A stretch of 64,000 bases of DNA. Origin: Burkholderia sp. Ac-20365. GTDB lineage: Bacteria > Pseudomonadota > Gammaproteobacteria > Burkholderiales > Burkholderiaceae. The stretch is from the NCBI RefSeq assembly GCF_017104715.1, contig NZ_JAAGPI010000018.1, positions 90,883 to 154,882 on the forward strand, written 5' to 3'. Positions 1 through 8,620 of this stretch are shown piece by piece. Positions within the stretch are counted from its first letter, which is position 1. Each line of letters opens with the position of its first letter. The notes below the pieces were generated by a model. That model ran no database searches and was not told the DNA's origin. It was given only the letters and a program-made list of their open reading frames with translations. The translations under genes and the position numbers were made by a program.

Positions 1-17
1 TTGCTTGTGTTGTCGCT

Positions 18-666
18 GGCATCCGCGTGATGTTTTCGTTGTTCAAGCGTCGCCCCTGTGCGGGGCGGCACTTACTTTCTTTGCCGCCGCAAAGAAAGTA
101 AGCAAAGAAAGCGGGCTAGCACCGCCCGCTCTCGACCACCGCCTGAGGGCCCCCAACAGTTCCTCTCCTTCACATGGCAACCGCTCCGTTTGATGCCCGT
201 TGCCAACGCGTTGAACCGGTGCCTCACCCACTTCAATCATCCGTAGCGCAGCTAGCGGCAGCGAATGGTTTATGCCGCCCAGGTGGCAAACTGTGTGTAG
301 GTCGTAGTGCTCCACACCTCAGCGTTCCTACGACACCGATCGTGCTTTTCAGTCCGGAGTGAAGTGCATACGCCGCGACAGGCTACACACAGTTTGCCGC
401 TATAGAACGTGGGAGATTTGATCGCGCACGTGGCGACGCGCGTGTGTGGAGCGGGTGAGGCGCTCAATAAGAGCGTTGGCAACGGGCAGGGAAAGGCAGG
501 TTGCCGTGTGAAGTGGAGGAACCGTTGGGGGCCCTCAGGCGGTGGTCAAGAACTGGCGGTGTTCAGCGGCTTTCTTTTGCCTACTTTTCTTTGCCGCGGC
601 AAAGAAAAGTAGGTGCCGCCCCGCACAGGGGCGACGCTTGAATCACGAAAGCAAAGCGCGGATGCC
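18..666. repeat. 649-bp near-palindromic repeat element, copy 1
   Basis: The outer ends are the inverted 10-mer GGCATCCGCG (18-27) and its complement (657-666). Inside lies a perfect 30-bp inverted repeat (42-71 with 613-642). Nearer the centre, GGCAAACTGTGTGTAG at 285-300 faces its complement at 383-398. The sequences between also match in inverted order, for example the GAGGGCCCCCAAC blocks near 145 and 530, so the whole element can fold into one long hairpin around about position 341. Small nested hairpins (CTTTCTTTGCCGCCGCAAAG type) sit near each tip. No convincing coding frame is present. A second copy of equal length lies at 5149-5797 in opposite orientation. It is probably a dispersed non-autonomous or structural repeat; function unknown. 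Confidence 0.88.
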
Positions 667-700
667 TGCGAAAACACTAGCAAACCAAACCAGCGTCGCA

Positions 701-767
701 AGACAAACCAAAACCAAAACCAAAACCCAAAACCCAAAACCCAAAACCAAAAACCAAAAACCAAACC
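701..767. repeat. degenerate CCAAAA tandem array
   Basis: An irregular array of CCAAAA, CCCAAAA and CCAAAAA units lies between repeat copy 1 and the stop codon of the lipoprotein gene, which begins at 768. The T-rich strand (TTTTGG) reads towards the repeat element. The array mirrors the more regular one at 5043-5132 beside copy 2. Confidence 0.85.
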
Positions 768-1409
768 TCACGCGCCAGCGTGCCCCCCCTGCGGCTGCTG
801 CGCCTCATTAACCCGCGGCGGATGCCGCTGATCGTGCGGCGCTGACATATGCCCACGCTGTTCGGCAACGCGCGCCGGCCGTTCCGCGTGCCGCGCAGGC
901 GGCCCATCATGATGCTCCGGCCGATGCACATCACGCGCGTACGCAGGACGCCCGCCATGCGGTGGCGGCCGATGCTCATCGCGCCGCGGCGGCACCATCG
1001 CATGAACGGGCGGATGCCCCCCACGATGCGCCATCTCGGCGCGCAAATGCTCGCGTCGGCGGAACACTTCGGCGCGGCGGTCGCCACGCGCGTAAAAGTG
1101 ACGATGACGCTTCCCGTCCGGGCCAACCACCCAGAGATACGTGCTGCCGCCAACGAACACCACGTCGCGATCCACCACGCCCGCGATGTAGACATCGCTC
1201 GGTGCAGACACATAGACAGGTGGTGCGGGCGGCGGCGCAGGCGTGCGCACGACCACGGCAGGCGGCGGCGGTTGCACCGCGACCACGGCGGGCTGCGGCC
1301 TCGGCCTCGTAGGCGCAGCGGAAATCTGCTGCTCGCTGGTAACGCAGCCGGATAGCGCTGCAAACGCGGCAAACGCCGCGAGAGATGTGGCCAGCTTCAT
1401 CGTATTCAA
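768..1409 (-). CDS. proline/histidine-rich outer-membrane lipoprotein, hypothetical
   Basis: A 213-residue protein with a signal peptide ending in the lipobox LSGC, so Cys22 is the predicted lipidation site. A proline-rich stretch follows (about residues 32-70), then a short globular part (about 72-105, with VYIAGVVDRDVVFVGG), then a low-complexity His/Pro/Arg/Glu-rich tail to the C-terminus. The start is a TTG at 1409 with GGGAG about 6 bases upstream; an ATG three codons later is the alternative. It is divergent from the nitroreductase gene. The stop codon directly abuts a CCAAAA array and the 649-bp repeat. The His-rich tail could bind metal, but no function can be assigned. Confidence 0.7.
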   Translation of the reverse strand: MNTMKLATSLAAFAAFAALSGCVTSEQQISAAPTRPRPQPAVVAVQPPPPAVVVRTPAPPPAPPVYVSAPSDVYIAGVVDRDVVFVGGSTYLWVVGPDGKRHRHFYARGDRRAEVFRRREHLRAEMAHRGGHPPVHAMVPPRRDEHRPPPHGGRPAYARDVHRPEHHDGPPARHAERPARVAEQRGHMSAPHDQRHPPRVNEAQQPQGGHAGA

Positions 1410-1561
1410 ATGCGGCTCCCCGTTTTATGTGGTCGTTCTGATTTCGCCCGCATTAACGGCAAGTCTTACAGAAGCTTTAGCGCGCCGACTGTATCATCGG
1501 CTTTTGCCGATATACGCACGACTCTGCGCACACACAGCGCAACGCCTTCGAGGAGCACCGC

Positions 1562-2233
1562 GTGAACGTCAGTGAAGCCGTCTCGAGCCGCAAATCCGTC
1601 CGTCAGTTTCTGCCCACGCCCGTCCCGCCCGACGCGATCCGCCGTGTGCTCGCCACAGCCGCGCGCTCGCCCTCGGGCGGCAATCTGCAACCGTGGCATA
1701 TCCACGTTGTGGGCGGCGACGCGCTCGCGCGTCTCAAGCACCTGATGAGCGAACGCATCGAGGCCGCTCCGGACGGCGAAGAGATGGAGTACAACGTCTA
1801 TCCGCCCAGCCTGCATTCGCCATATCGCGAGCGGCGCTTTCAGGTCGGCGAGGATCTCTACCGCAGCATCGGCATTGCGCGTGAGAACCGGCCCGCACGC
1901 CTCGCGCAGTTCGCGCGCAACTTCACGTTCTTCGACGCGCCGCTCGCGCTCTTTTGCACTGTCGACCGGCGCATGGGCCCGCCGCAATGGGCCGATCTCG
2001 GCATGTTCATGCAGACGGTCATGCTGCTGTTGCGCGAAGAAGGCCTGCATAGCTGCGCGCAGGAATGCTGGGCGCAATATCCGCAAACCGTCAGCACGTT
2101 TCTCGATCTGCCCGACGAACGCATGCTGTTCAGCGGCATGGCGATCGGCTACGAAGACAGGAATGCCGCGATCAACCAGTGGCGCGCGCAGCGCACGCCA
2201 CTGGACGACTTCGCGGAGTTCATCGGCATCTAG
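1562..2233 (+). CDS. nitroreductase family FMN oxidoreductase
   Basis: A 223-residue protein of the NfsB/FRP-like nitroreductase fold, which uses FMN and NAD(P)H to reduce nitro compounds or quinones in the cytosol. The N-terminal SRKSVRQF segment (residues 9-16) supplies the Arg residues that hold the FMN phosphate. SPSGGNLQPWHIHVV (about 36-50) is the classic second FMN loop. The C-terminal FSGMAIGYEDRNAAIN segment is also typical. The start is GTG with GAGGAG just upstream. It stands alone, divergent from the lipoprotein gene and convergent with the amide hydrolase gene 17 bp downstream. The physiological substrate cannot be told from sequence. Confidence 0.88.
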   Translation: MNVSEAVSSRKSVRQFLPTPVPPDAIRRVLATAARSPSGGNLQPWHIHVVGGDALARLKHLMSERIEAAPDGEEMEYNVYPPSLHSPYRERRFQVGEDLYRSIGIARENRPARLAQFARNFTFFDAPLALFCTVDRRMGPPQWADLGMFMQTVMLLLREEGLHSCAQECWAQYPQTVSTFLDLPDERMLFSGMAIGYEDRNAAINQWRAQRTPLDDFAEFIGI

Positions 2234-2250
2234 GCGCCAGCGCAACGCGC

Positions 2251-3342
2251 TCACGGCGCCATTGCCGGCATGAATTTGAACGACGGCGTCGGCACGAACT
2301 GGCCCGACACTTCGCCGGAATAGACCTGGCCTTTGTCGATGGTGAGCTTGAGCACGGGCGCCCCCGGTTTCAGATTCAGCTTGTGCAGGTCGATCCAGAA
2401 CGTGTCGGGACGCGTCGACGAATCGAAGTAGTAGATCAGGTTCTTCTGATCGGAGACCGTGCGCCAGATCGTCGATGAAAGATTCGGCTGGTCGGGCGTG
2501 CTGATGCCGAGCGGCACGCTGACGGAGCGCATCACGCTCATCACGCCCGCCACGGCCTGATACGCATACGACCGGTTCGGCACGCCGACAATGTAGTTCG
2601 GATCGAGCTGCTTCGGAATCGCGTCGAGCAGGAACGACGCACGCACGAAGCGGTCGGCCGCGCGATTGGTGCCGGGCAAAAAGGTCAGGCCGCCGACGCC
2701 GCGCCAGTACGTATCCAGCGCAAGCTGCTCGCTGTAGATGGGCGAGTTGGTCATGATCCTGTACGACTTGCCGTGATGGATCACGAGCTTGCCGTCCAGA
2801 TACTCGAGAATGGCGGAGTCGCCGGTCGAGTCGGAAAGCGACAGGTGGATGGTCAGCGGCTTGCCGTTCGGCAATGGCGGCGCAATGATCTGGAACGGCT
2901 CCTTGCCGAACACGTCGACGGCTTCTGCGACCGTCGCGAAGTTGTCGAGCGCGTATTGCGCCCAGAGGCTGATCGACATCGGCGGCCGGGCGGCGTCGGG
3001 CTTGCCGTAATCCGTTTCCGCCAGATACAGCGCGTTCGCCACCAGTCCGCGCTCGTTCATGCCGTCGACGCTGCCAATTTCATAGCCCGACACGATCACG
3101 CTGCCGTACTTCGCCTTCCAGCGCGGCGAGCGCGGCCCCGCGCGCCCATCGCGCTCGATGCCTGCGGGAAACACCCACAGGTTCGACATCATGTCTTCGG
3201 ACCAATCCATCGAACGGCCCGTAATGACCAGATTGCCGTCGCCGACATAGAGCGCGCGCGTGCACGCATCGGCTGTCAGCGCAATGAAAAGCGCGGTAAA
3301 AGCGACGAGCGCGATGGAGAACTTCGCAAACGGTGTACGCAT
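2251..3342 (-). CDS. linear amide C-N hydrolase, choloylglycine hydrolase/penicillin V acylase family
   Basis: A 363-residue Ntn-hydrolase of the Cbah family (bile salt hydrolase, penicillin V acylase, some acyl-homoserine-lactone acylases). A hydrophobic export signal (residues 1-24) ends at ADA, which places Cys27 as the N-terminal nucleophile after cleavage. CTRALY and GRSMDW follow and carry the Arg and Asp expected near the active site. NSPIY near the middle contains the conserved Asn. The sequence is full length and should be periplasmic. Neighbours are a nitroreductase (convergent) and an fRMsr gene (divergent). The substrate is unknown; in a soil bacterium an N-acyl amide or acyl-homoserine lactone is more plausible than bile salts. 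Confidence 0.85.
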   Translation of the reverse strand: MRTPFAKFSIALVAFTALFIALTADACTRALYVGDGNLVITGRSMDWSEDMMSNLWVFPAGIERDGRAGPRSPRWKAKYGSVIVSGYEIGSVDGMNERGLVANALYLAETDYGKPDAARPPMSISLWAQYALDNFATVAEAVDVFGKEPFQIIAPPLPNGKPLTIHLSLSDSTGDSAILEYLDGKLVIHHGKSYRIMTNSPIYSEQLALDTYWRGVGGLTFLPGTNRAADRFVRASFLLDAIPKQLDPNYIVGVPNRSYAYQAVAGVMSVMRSVSVPLGISTPDQPNLSSTIWRTVSDQKNLIYYFDSSTRPDTFWIDLHKLNLKPGAPVLKLTIDKGQVYSGEVSGQFVPTPSFKFMPAMAP

Positions 3343-3520
3343 CAGCTTTCCTTTTGGCCCGCGCCGGGCCGTTCATGTTGCCAATACGACTGTTACGACG
3401 ATCGAACATGCAGCCTTCGTATTCTGTACCGCGATGAATGAAAGCGCATGCATAAAAGCAGGCTGCCGCCGCGTTTTGCGCATTGATGCGAAAATCGTGG
3501 TTTCCCCGAAGCTCATGTGA

Positions 3521-4018
3521 GTGCAACCGATGTTCGAAGCCACCATCAATACCGCGCTGCCCAAGGCAGAGTTCTATCAGGAACTGGCGTCGCAGGCGCG
3601 CTCGCTTCTCGAAGGCGAATCGAATCAGATCGCCAATGCGGCCAACCTGTCGGCGCTGATCTATCACAGCCTGCCGCAACTGAACTGGGCGGGCTTCTAC
3701 TTCGCGCTCGACGGCGAACTCGTCGTCGGTCCGTTTCAGGGCAAGCCCGCGTGCGTGCGCATCGCATTGGGCCGCGGCGTGTGCGGACGCGCCGCTGAAA
3801 CACGCGAAACGCAGGTCGTGCCCGACGTCGACGCATTCCCCGGTCATATCGCATGCGATTCGGCATCGCGCTCGGAGATCGTGATTCCGCTGCAAAAGGC
3901 GAATGGCGAACTGGTCGGCGTACTCGATATCGACAGCCCGGTGCTGGCGCGTTTCGACGACGAAGACCGTGTCGGGCTGGAAGAAGTCGCCAGGGTGTTT
4001 ATCGCGTCGCTGGGCTGA
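3521..4018 (+). CDS. msrC: free methionine-(R)-sulfoxide reductase (GAF domain)
   Basis: A 165-residue single-GAF-domain enzyme that reduces free methionine-R-sulfoxide. Three cysteines lie at residues 78, 88 and 112. Their spacing (10 and 24) equals that of the catalytic and resolving cysteines of the E. coli enzyme. NWAGFYF, GRGVCGR and LVGVLDIDSP are family hallmarks. The start is a GTG at 3521; an ATG at 3530 three codons later is equally possible and neither has a strong Shine-Dalgarno sequence. It precedes a LysR gene on the same strand by about 95 bp. The role is repair of oxidised methionine. Confidence 0.9.
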   Translation: MQPMFEATINTALPKAEFYQELASQARSLLEGESNQIANAANLSALIYHSLPQLNWAGFYFALDGELVVGPFQGKPACVRIALGRGVCGRAAETRETQVVPDVDAFPGHIACDSASRSEIVIPLQKANGELVGVLDIDSPVLARFDDEDRVGLEEVARVFIASLG

Positions 4019-4112
4019 GCGCAGACTGACCCTATCGGGTTCCGCCCGCCTCCACAGTGGCAGGCGTTTGGTCTATGATCGCGATCACATCGTCTTTAGC
4101 GGGTGAAACGCG

Positions 4113-5039
4113 TTGGATCTCAACGATGTCCGCATCTTTGTCAGCGTCGTCCAGACGGGCAGCCTCGTGAATGCGGCGAGCCGGATGGGCGTCCCGCTCG
4201 CCACCGTCAGCCGGCGCATTCGCGAGCTGGAAAAGCAGCTCAACGTGCAACTGCTGGAGCGCTCCGCGCGCGGCACGCGTCTCACCGACGCCGGCACGCG
4301 GCTTTACGAGCACGCGAGTCTCGGCGTCGAGATACTGGAGAAGGGCGAAGAAGCCGTCGTCAGCGATCAGGCGATGCTCAAAGGCCGGCTACGGCTGTCG
4401 CTGCCGCCAGCATTCGAAACCTGGTGGGATCTGCTGCACGATTTCCAGCGTCTCTATCCGGACATCCGCGTGCATGTGTACACGACGGAGCGTCGCGTTG
4501 ATCTGATCGAAGAAGGTATCGACGTGGCATTGCGTGTGGGCGCGATCGCGCACGAAGCGATGGTTGCACGGCGCATGTTGACGTACCGTCATGTGCTGGT
4601 TGCGAGTCCGCAATTGATCAAGCGGTTCGGCGTGCCGCAGGAGCCGGCCGATCTGACGCGCTTTCCGTGTGCGCTCTGGACCCGCGCGCCCAACGACGGT
4701 GGCACATGGCAGCTTGGCAAGACTACCGTCGAACCGCCCGTCGTGTTGACGACTAACGACTATACGCAACTGCGTTATCGCGCGCTGAAAGGCGAGTTCG
4801 TTACCGAGATTCCGCCTTTTCTTGCGGCGCAGCCGATACGGCAAGGGCGGCTCGTGCCGTTGCTGGCGGCGTATCCGTTGCCGGATCAACAGGTGAATTT
4901 GCTGTATCCGTCGCATCGGCATCCTTCCGCGATTGTGAGGGCTTATCTGGATTTTTGTCAGGCACGGATAGCGTGGTTTGTTGATGAATGCGCTATTGAT
5001 TGGGCGCAGTTTGATTCTTCGCTGGCGCGGTCTGAATAG
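4113..5039 (+). CDS. LysR-family transcriptional regulator
   Basis: A 308-residue LTTR. The N-terminal winged HTH (about 1-60) shows the pattern FVSVVQTGSLVNAASRMGVP followed by SRRIRELEKQL, and a substrate-binding-like effector domain follows (about 90-300). It most resembles the AaeR/CrgA/DsdC-like subgroup that often controls oxidoreductase or transport genes. The start is TTG at 4113 with only a weak Shine-Dalgarno sequence. The stop codon at 5037-5039 lies three bases before a perfect 15-unit TTTTGG array that leads into repeat copy 2. No divergent target gene is present, so the target is unknown. Confidence 0.88.
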   Translation: MDLNDVRIFVSVVQTGSLVNAASRMGVPLATVSRRIRELEKQLNVQLLERSARGTRLTDAGTRLYEHASLGVEILEKGEEAVVSDQAMLKGRLRLSLPPAFETWWDLLHDFQRLYPDIRVHVYTTERRVDLIEEGIDVALRVGAIAHEAMVARRMLTYRHVLVASPQLIKRFGVPQEPADLTRFPCALWTRAPNDGGTWQLGKTTVEPPVVLTTNDYTQLRYRALKGEFVTEIPPFLAAQPIRQGRLVPLLAAYPLPDQQVNLLYPSHRHPSAIVRAYLDFCQARIAWFVDECAIDWAQFDSSLARSE

Positions 5040-5042
5040 CCG

Positions 5043-5132
5043 TTTTGGTTTTGGTTTTGGTTTTGGTTTTGGTTTTGGTTTTGGTTTTGGTTTTGGTTTT
5101 GGTTTTGGTTTTGGTTTTGGTTTTGGTTTTGG
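5043..5132. repeat. perfect (TTTTGG)15 hexanucleotide array
   Basis: Fifteen uninterrupted TTTTGG units start three bases after the LysR stop codon and end 16 bases before the GGCATCCGCG tip of repeat copy 2. The T-rich strand points into the repeat, as at copy 1. Long perfect hexamer arrays are prone to length change by slippage. Confidence 0.95.
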
Positions 5133-5148
5133 GTTTTTGGTTTGTGCC

Positions 5149-5797
5149 GGCATCCGCGTTTTGTTACTGGTGCTTCAGGCGTCGCCCCTGTGCGGGGCGG
5201 CACCTACTTTTCTTTGCCGCGGCAAAGAAAAGTAGGCAAAAGAAAGCCGCTGAACACCGCCAGTTCTTGTTTCCGCCTGAGGGCCCCCAACGGGTCCTCC
5301 ACTTCAAACGGCAACCTGCCCTTTACTGCCCGTTGCCAACGCTCTTATTGAACGCCTCACCCGCGTCGCACGCCCGCGTCGCCACACGCGCGACCAACTC
5401 TCCCACGTTCTATAGCGGCAAACTGTGTGTAGCCTGTCGCGGCGTATGCACTTCACTCCGGACTGAAAAGCACGATCGGTGTCGTAAGAGCGCTGAGGTG
5501 GGAAGCACTACGACCTACACACAGTTTGCCACCTGGGCGGCCGTAACCAGTCGCTGCCGCTGGCTGCGCTACGGGTGATTGAAGTGGGTGAGGCGCCTAT
5601 TTAAGGCGTTGGCAACGGGCAGTGAAAAGCAGTGCGCCGTTTGAAGTGGAGGAACCGTTGGGGGCCCTCAGGCGGTGGTCGAGAGCGGGCGGTGTTAGCC
5701 CGCTTTCTTTGCTTACTTTCTTTGCGGCGGCAAAGAAAGTAAGTGCCGCCCCGCACAGGGGCGACGCGTGAATCAGGCAAAACATCACGCGGATGCC
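5149..5797. repeat. 649-bp near-palindromic repeat element, copy 2 (inverted)
   Basis: It has the same length and layout as copy 1 in reverse orientation. The tips are at 5149-5158 and 5788-5797, GCGTCGCCCC-type inner inverted repeats at 5180-5203 and 5743-5766, and the central 16-mers at 5417-5432 and 5515-5530. The central loop is 82 bases, exactly as in copy 1. Copies differ by scattered substitutions, many in matching positions of the two arms. It sits between the convergent LysR and catalase genes. Confidence 0.88.
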
Positions 5798-5818
5798 AGC
5801 GAAAGCAAAACCAAAAAA

Positions 5819-5860
5819 GCAAAAAGCAAAAAGCAAAAAGCAAAAAGCAAAAAGCAAAAA
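5819..5860. repeat. perfect (GCAAAAA)6 heptanucleotide array
   Basis: Six exact GCAAAAA units lie 21 bases outside the right tip of repeat copy 2, on the side of the catalase gene. Read on the minus strand it is (TTTTTGC)6 running into the repeat, so the T-rich strand polarity matches the other arrays although the unit differs. Confidence 0.95.
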
Positions 5861-5872
5861 ACCCCGAAGACC

Positions 5873-5897
5873 ATAAAAACCCGAGCCCTCGGGGCTC
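5873..5897 (-). terminator. rho-independent terminator of the catalase gene
   Basis: On the minus strand GAGCCC-cga-GGGCTC forms a perfect 6-bp stem, followed by GGGTTTTTAT. It begins about 33 bases after the catalase stop codon at 5930. Confidence 0.75.
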
Positions 5898-5929
5898 ACC
5901 CACACCGGCGTCAGCCAATCAAAACACCC

Positions 5930-7363
5930 TCAGCGGATGGACTCCAGCGCCGCCGCAACACCTTTCCCATATGCAGGATCAGCCTTACCACAATGCTCGA
6001 TATGCAGCTTGCGAATCGGCTCCGACACCCCCGCCAAAGCACGGGCGGTATTATCGAACAGCGTCTGCTGCTGCGCCGGCGACATCAACCGGAACAACGC
6101 CCCAGGCTGCGAAAAGTAATCATCATCGACACGATGATTCCAGTGATCCGCAGCACCTTCAACCGACAGCGGCGGCTCACTGAAATCCGGCTGATCAAGC
6201 CATTCGCCCCGCGTATTGGGGTTGTAAGGCGTCGCACCGCCCATATTGCCATCCACACGCATAAAGCCATCGCGATGATAGCTGTGTGTCGGGCACCGCG
6301 GTGCATTCACAGGAATCAGGCTGTGATTCACACCCAAACGGTAGCGCTGCGCATCGCCATACGAGAACAGCCGGCCTTGCAGCATCTTGTCCGGCGAAAA
6401 GCTGATGCCCGGCACCACATTGGCGGGATTGAACGCAGACTGCTCGACATCGGCAAAATGATTATCCGCGTTGCGGTTCAACTCCATCACACCCACTTCG
6501 ATAAGCGGATAGTCCTTCTTCGGCCACACCTTGGTCAGATCGAACGGGTTGTACGGCGTCTTCGACGCGTCCGCCTCCGGCATCACCTGCACGAACATCG
6601 TCCACTTCGGGAACTCGGTACGCTCGATCGATTCGTACAGGTCGCGGTGCGAACTCTCGCGATCCACACCGACGAGCGCCGTGGCTTCCGCATCGCTCAG
6701 GTTCTCGATGCCCTGCTGCGTGTGCAGATGGAACTTCACCCAGAAGCGTTCCTTATCTGCATTGATAAAGCTGAACGTATGGCTGCCGAAACCGTGCATA
6801 TGACGGAATGACTTCGGAATGCCGCGATCGCTCATCACGATCGTCACCTGATGCAGCGCTTCAGGCAGTTGCGTCCAGAAGTCCCAGTTGCTCTCGGCGC
6901 TGCGCAGGCCCGAACGCGGGTCGCGCTTGATCGCGTGGTTCAGGTCCGGGAACTTCAGCGGATCGCGCAGGAAGAACACCGGCGTATTGTTGCCGACGAG
7001 ATCCCAGTTGCCTTCGTCCGTATAGAACTTGACCGCGAAGCCGCGAATGTCGCGCTCGGCATCGGCTGCACCGCGCTCGCCCGCCACCGTCGAGAACCGC
7101 GCGAACAGTTCCGTCTTCTTGCCGATCTGCGAAAAGATCTTCGCGCGCGTGTACTTCGAAATGTCATGCGTGACCGTGAACGTGCCGAAGGCGCCCGAGC
7201 CTTTCGCGTGCATGCGGCGCTCGGGAATCACTTCGCGGTCGAAGTGCGCGAGCTTCTCGAGGAACCACACGTCCTGCAACAACGCGGGACCGCGCGGGCC
7301 TGCCGTCTGGATGTTCTGATTGTCTACAACGGGTGCGCCAAAAGCAGTCGTCAGTTTGTTCAC
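5930..7363 (-). CDS. katA: monofunctional heme catalase (small-subunit clade 3)
   Basis: Cytosolic catalase converting hydrogen peroxide to water and oxygen, about 477 residues, the usual length of the small-subunit class. The distal histidine lies in RRMHAKGSGAFG (His52 with this start), the distal asparagine in VGNNTPVFF, and the proximal heme tyrosine in RLFSYGDAQRYRLG. The start chosen is GTG at 7363 because GGAGG lies 7 bases upstream and the protein then begins VNKLTTAFGAPV like its relatives; the frame stays open 28 codons further upstream without such support. It is transcribed leftward towards repeat copy 2 and divergent from the RpiR gene. Confidence 0.93.
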   Translation of the reverse strand: MNKLTTAFGAPVVDNQNIQTAGPRGPALLQDVWFLEKLAHFDREVIPERRMHAKGSGAFGTFTVTHDISKYTRAKIFSQIGKKTELFARFSTVAGERGAADAERDIRGFAVKFYTDEGNWDLVGNNTPVFFLRDPLKFPDLNHAIKRDPRSGLRSAESNWDFWTQLPEALHQVTIVMSDRGIPKSFRHMHGFGSHTFSFINADKERFWVKFHLHTQQGIENLSDAEATALVGVDRESSHRDLYESIERTEFPKWTMFVQVMPEADASKTPYNPFDLTKVWPKKDYPLIEVGVMELNRNADNHFADVEQSAFNPANVVPGISFSPDKMLQGRLFSYGDAQRYRLGVNHSLIPVNAPRCPTHSYHRDGFMRVDGNMGGATPYNPNTRGEWLDQPDFSEPPLSVEGAADHWNHRVDDDYFSQPGALFRLMSPAQQQTLFDNTARALAGVSEPIRKLHIEHCGKADPAYGKGVAAALESIR

Positions 7364-7736
7364 GTCTAGCCCTCCAACACTTAGGGGAAGCTCCGGGGAC
7401 GCGCCGCCGGATTCGTACTGTGGGATTTCCAGCGATTGCGGCAGCAACCAATATCGGGTGCCACCGCTATCGCCAGAGGCGAAATCGGGACGGGGATGCC
7501 GTCGAAATGAAAGGCCGCGCGGTGACCCACGCGCGCGGTCCGGCTACTGCGCAGGCGATCTTAGCGCCATTCGTAGAAGCGAGCAGACAAGGGGGAGGCG
7601 CTTACTTACGCACTATGGATTTGCCAAATCCGATAAAAAAATTAAGTTAGCGCCTGCTTTATTGTCCTTGTCATATACATACCAGATTGCCGGCCAATGA
7701 CAGATAACTAACGAAGAAGATTCGGAACGACATTCG
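7364..7736. other. intergenic region between catalase and the RpiR/ddp genes
   Basis: A 373-bp divergent control region. The left part is GC-rich; the part from about 7610 to 7700 is clearly AT-richer, with a perfect palindrome at 7617-7631 and A-rich tracts at 7635-7650. No gene was seen in it. Confidence 0.6.
7617..7631. promoter_or_regulatory. palindromic operator candidate upstream of the rpiR-ddp operon
   Basis: GGATTTG-C-CAAATCC is a perfect 7-bp inverted repeat with one central base, 105 bp upstream of the regulator start and in AT-rich DNA. It is a plausible binding site for the RpiR-type regulator or for the catalase regulator. Assignment is by position only. Confidence 0.45.
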
Positions 7737-8615
7737 ATGTCCACCGCGTTCGCCCACACAGTCGAAGCAAGCTTTGCGACGCTCACGCCCACGGCGAAGC
7801 GCATCGCCAGCTATATGCTGGCGAATCTCGAGCGCCTCGGGCTGGAAACGGCGGACCAGATCGCGCAGCAGACGGGCACGAGCGGCATTTCGGTGGGGCG
7901 CTTTCTGCGCAGCGTCGGTTATCGCAATCTCGACGATCTGAAGCGCGAGTTGCGCGGTGCGCAATCGCGTCCGTGGTTTATCACCGACCGGCTCGATGCC
8001 TATCGCAGCGAACGCGAAGACGACACAGCCAATGGCGCCGATGCGTGCGAACCGCCCGCTGCCAGTTCGCTCGATCTCGAAGTCGATGCAATCCGTTACG
8101 TGTATCAACTGGCGCAAGGCGAGACCTTCGCGCGCATTGCGCAACGCATTGCCGAAGCGGATGCCGTCTTCATTCTCGGCATTCAATCCACGCGCGGCAT
8201 TTCCAATGCGTTCTATAGCTATCTGGAGTACCTGCGCCCGCGCGTGTTCTACTCTGACGGCATGTCCGGCTCGTATGTCGATTCGCTCAATTCGGAATTC
8301 GCGTCGCCGTATCTGATTGTCACCGACACGCGCGCCTATTCGCGCATTGCCCGGCGCTATTGTGAAGCGGCGACGCGGCGCGGCCTGCCTTTTGCACTCG
8401 TCACCGATCTCTATTGCCCATGGGCGCGCGAATTCCCGTGCGACCTGATTCAGGTGAAAACGGATGTGGGCCAGTTCTGGGATTCGCTTGCGCCGCTCAC
8501 GTGCCTGTTCAATCTTTTGCTGACTTCGATTGTCGAAAGGCTGGGTCCGGCCATCGACGAACGCGTTGCGCGCAACCGAGAGTTGCAGCGCGAACTCGAT
8601 CAATTCGACCTCTGA
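7737..8615 (+). CDS. MurR/RpiR-family transcriptional regulator
   Basis: A 292-residue regulator. An N-terminal HTH_6 domain (about 1-78; TADQIAQQTGTSGISVGRFLRSVGY is the recognition helix region) precedes a SIS sugar-isomerase-like effector domain (about 115-255). The ddpX gene starts 5 bp after its stop codon, so regulator and dipeptide operon are almost certainly co-transcribed. SIS domains usually bind phosphosugars; MurR senses MurNAc-6-phosphate, so a cell-wall-derived ligand would fit the D-Ala-D-Ala operon. That ligand is an inference. Confidence 0.87.
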   Translation: MSTAFAHTVEASFATLTPTAKRIASYMLANLERLGLETADQIAQQTGTSGISVGRFLRSVGYRNLDDLKRELRGAQSRPWFITDRLDAYRSEREDDTANGADACEPPAASSLDLEVDAIRYVYQLAQGETFARIAQRIAEADAVFILGIQSTRGISNAFYSYLEYLRPRVFYSDGMSGSYVDSLNSEFASPYLIVTDTRAYSRIARRYCEAATRRGLPFALVTDLYCPWAREFPCDLIQVKTDVGQFWDSLAPLTCLFNLLLTSIVERLGPAIDERVARNRELQRELDQFDL

Positions 8616-8620
8616 TTCTC

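Noticed and set aside
4389..5153. A minus-strand frame with a Lys-Pro repeat N-terminus
   Set aside because: The repeat is only the translation of the TTTTGG array, and the rest is antisense to the LysR gene.
5045..5578. A plus-strand frame with a Leu-Val repeat resembling a membrane segment
   Set aside because: It comes from the hexamer array and then runs through the palindromic repeat, whose other copy does not preserve a matching protein.
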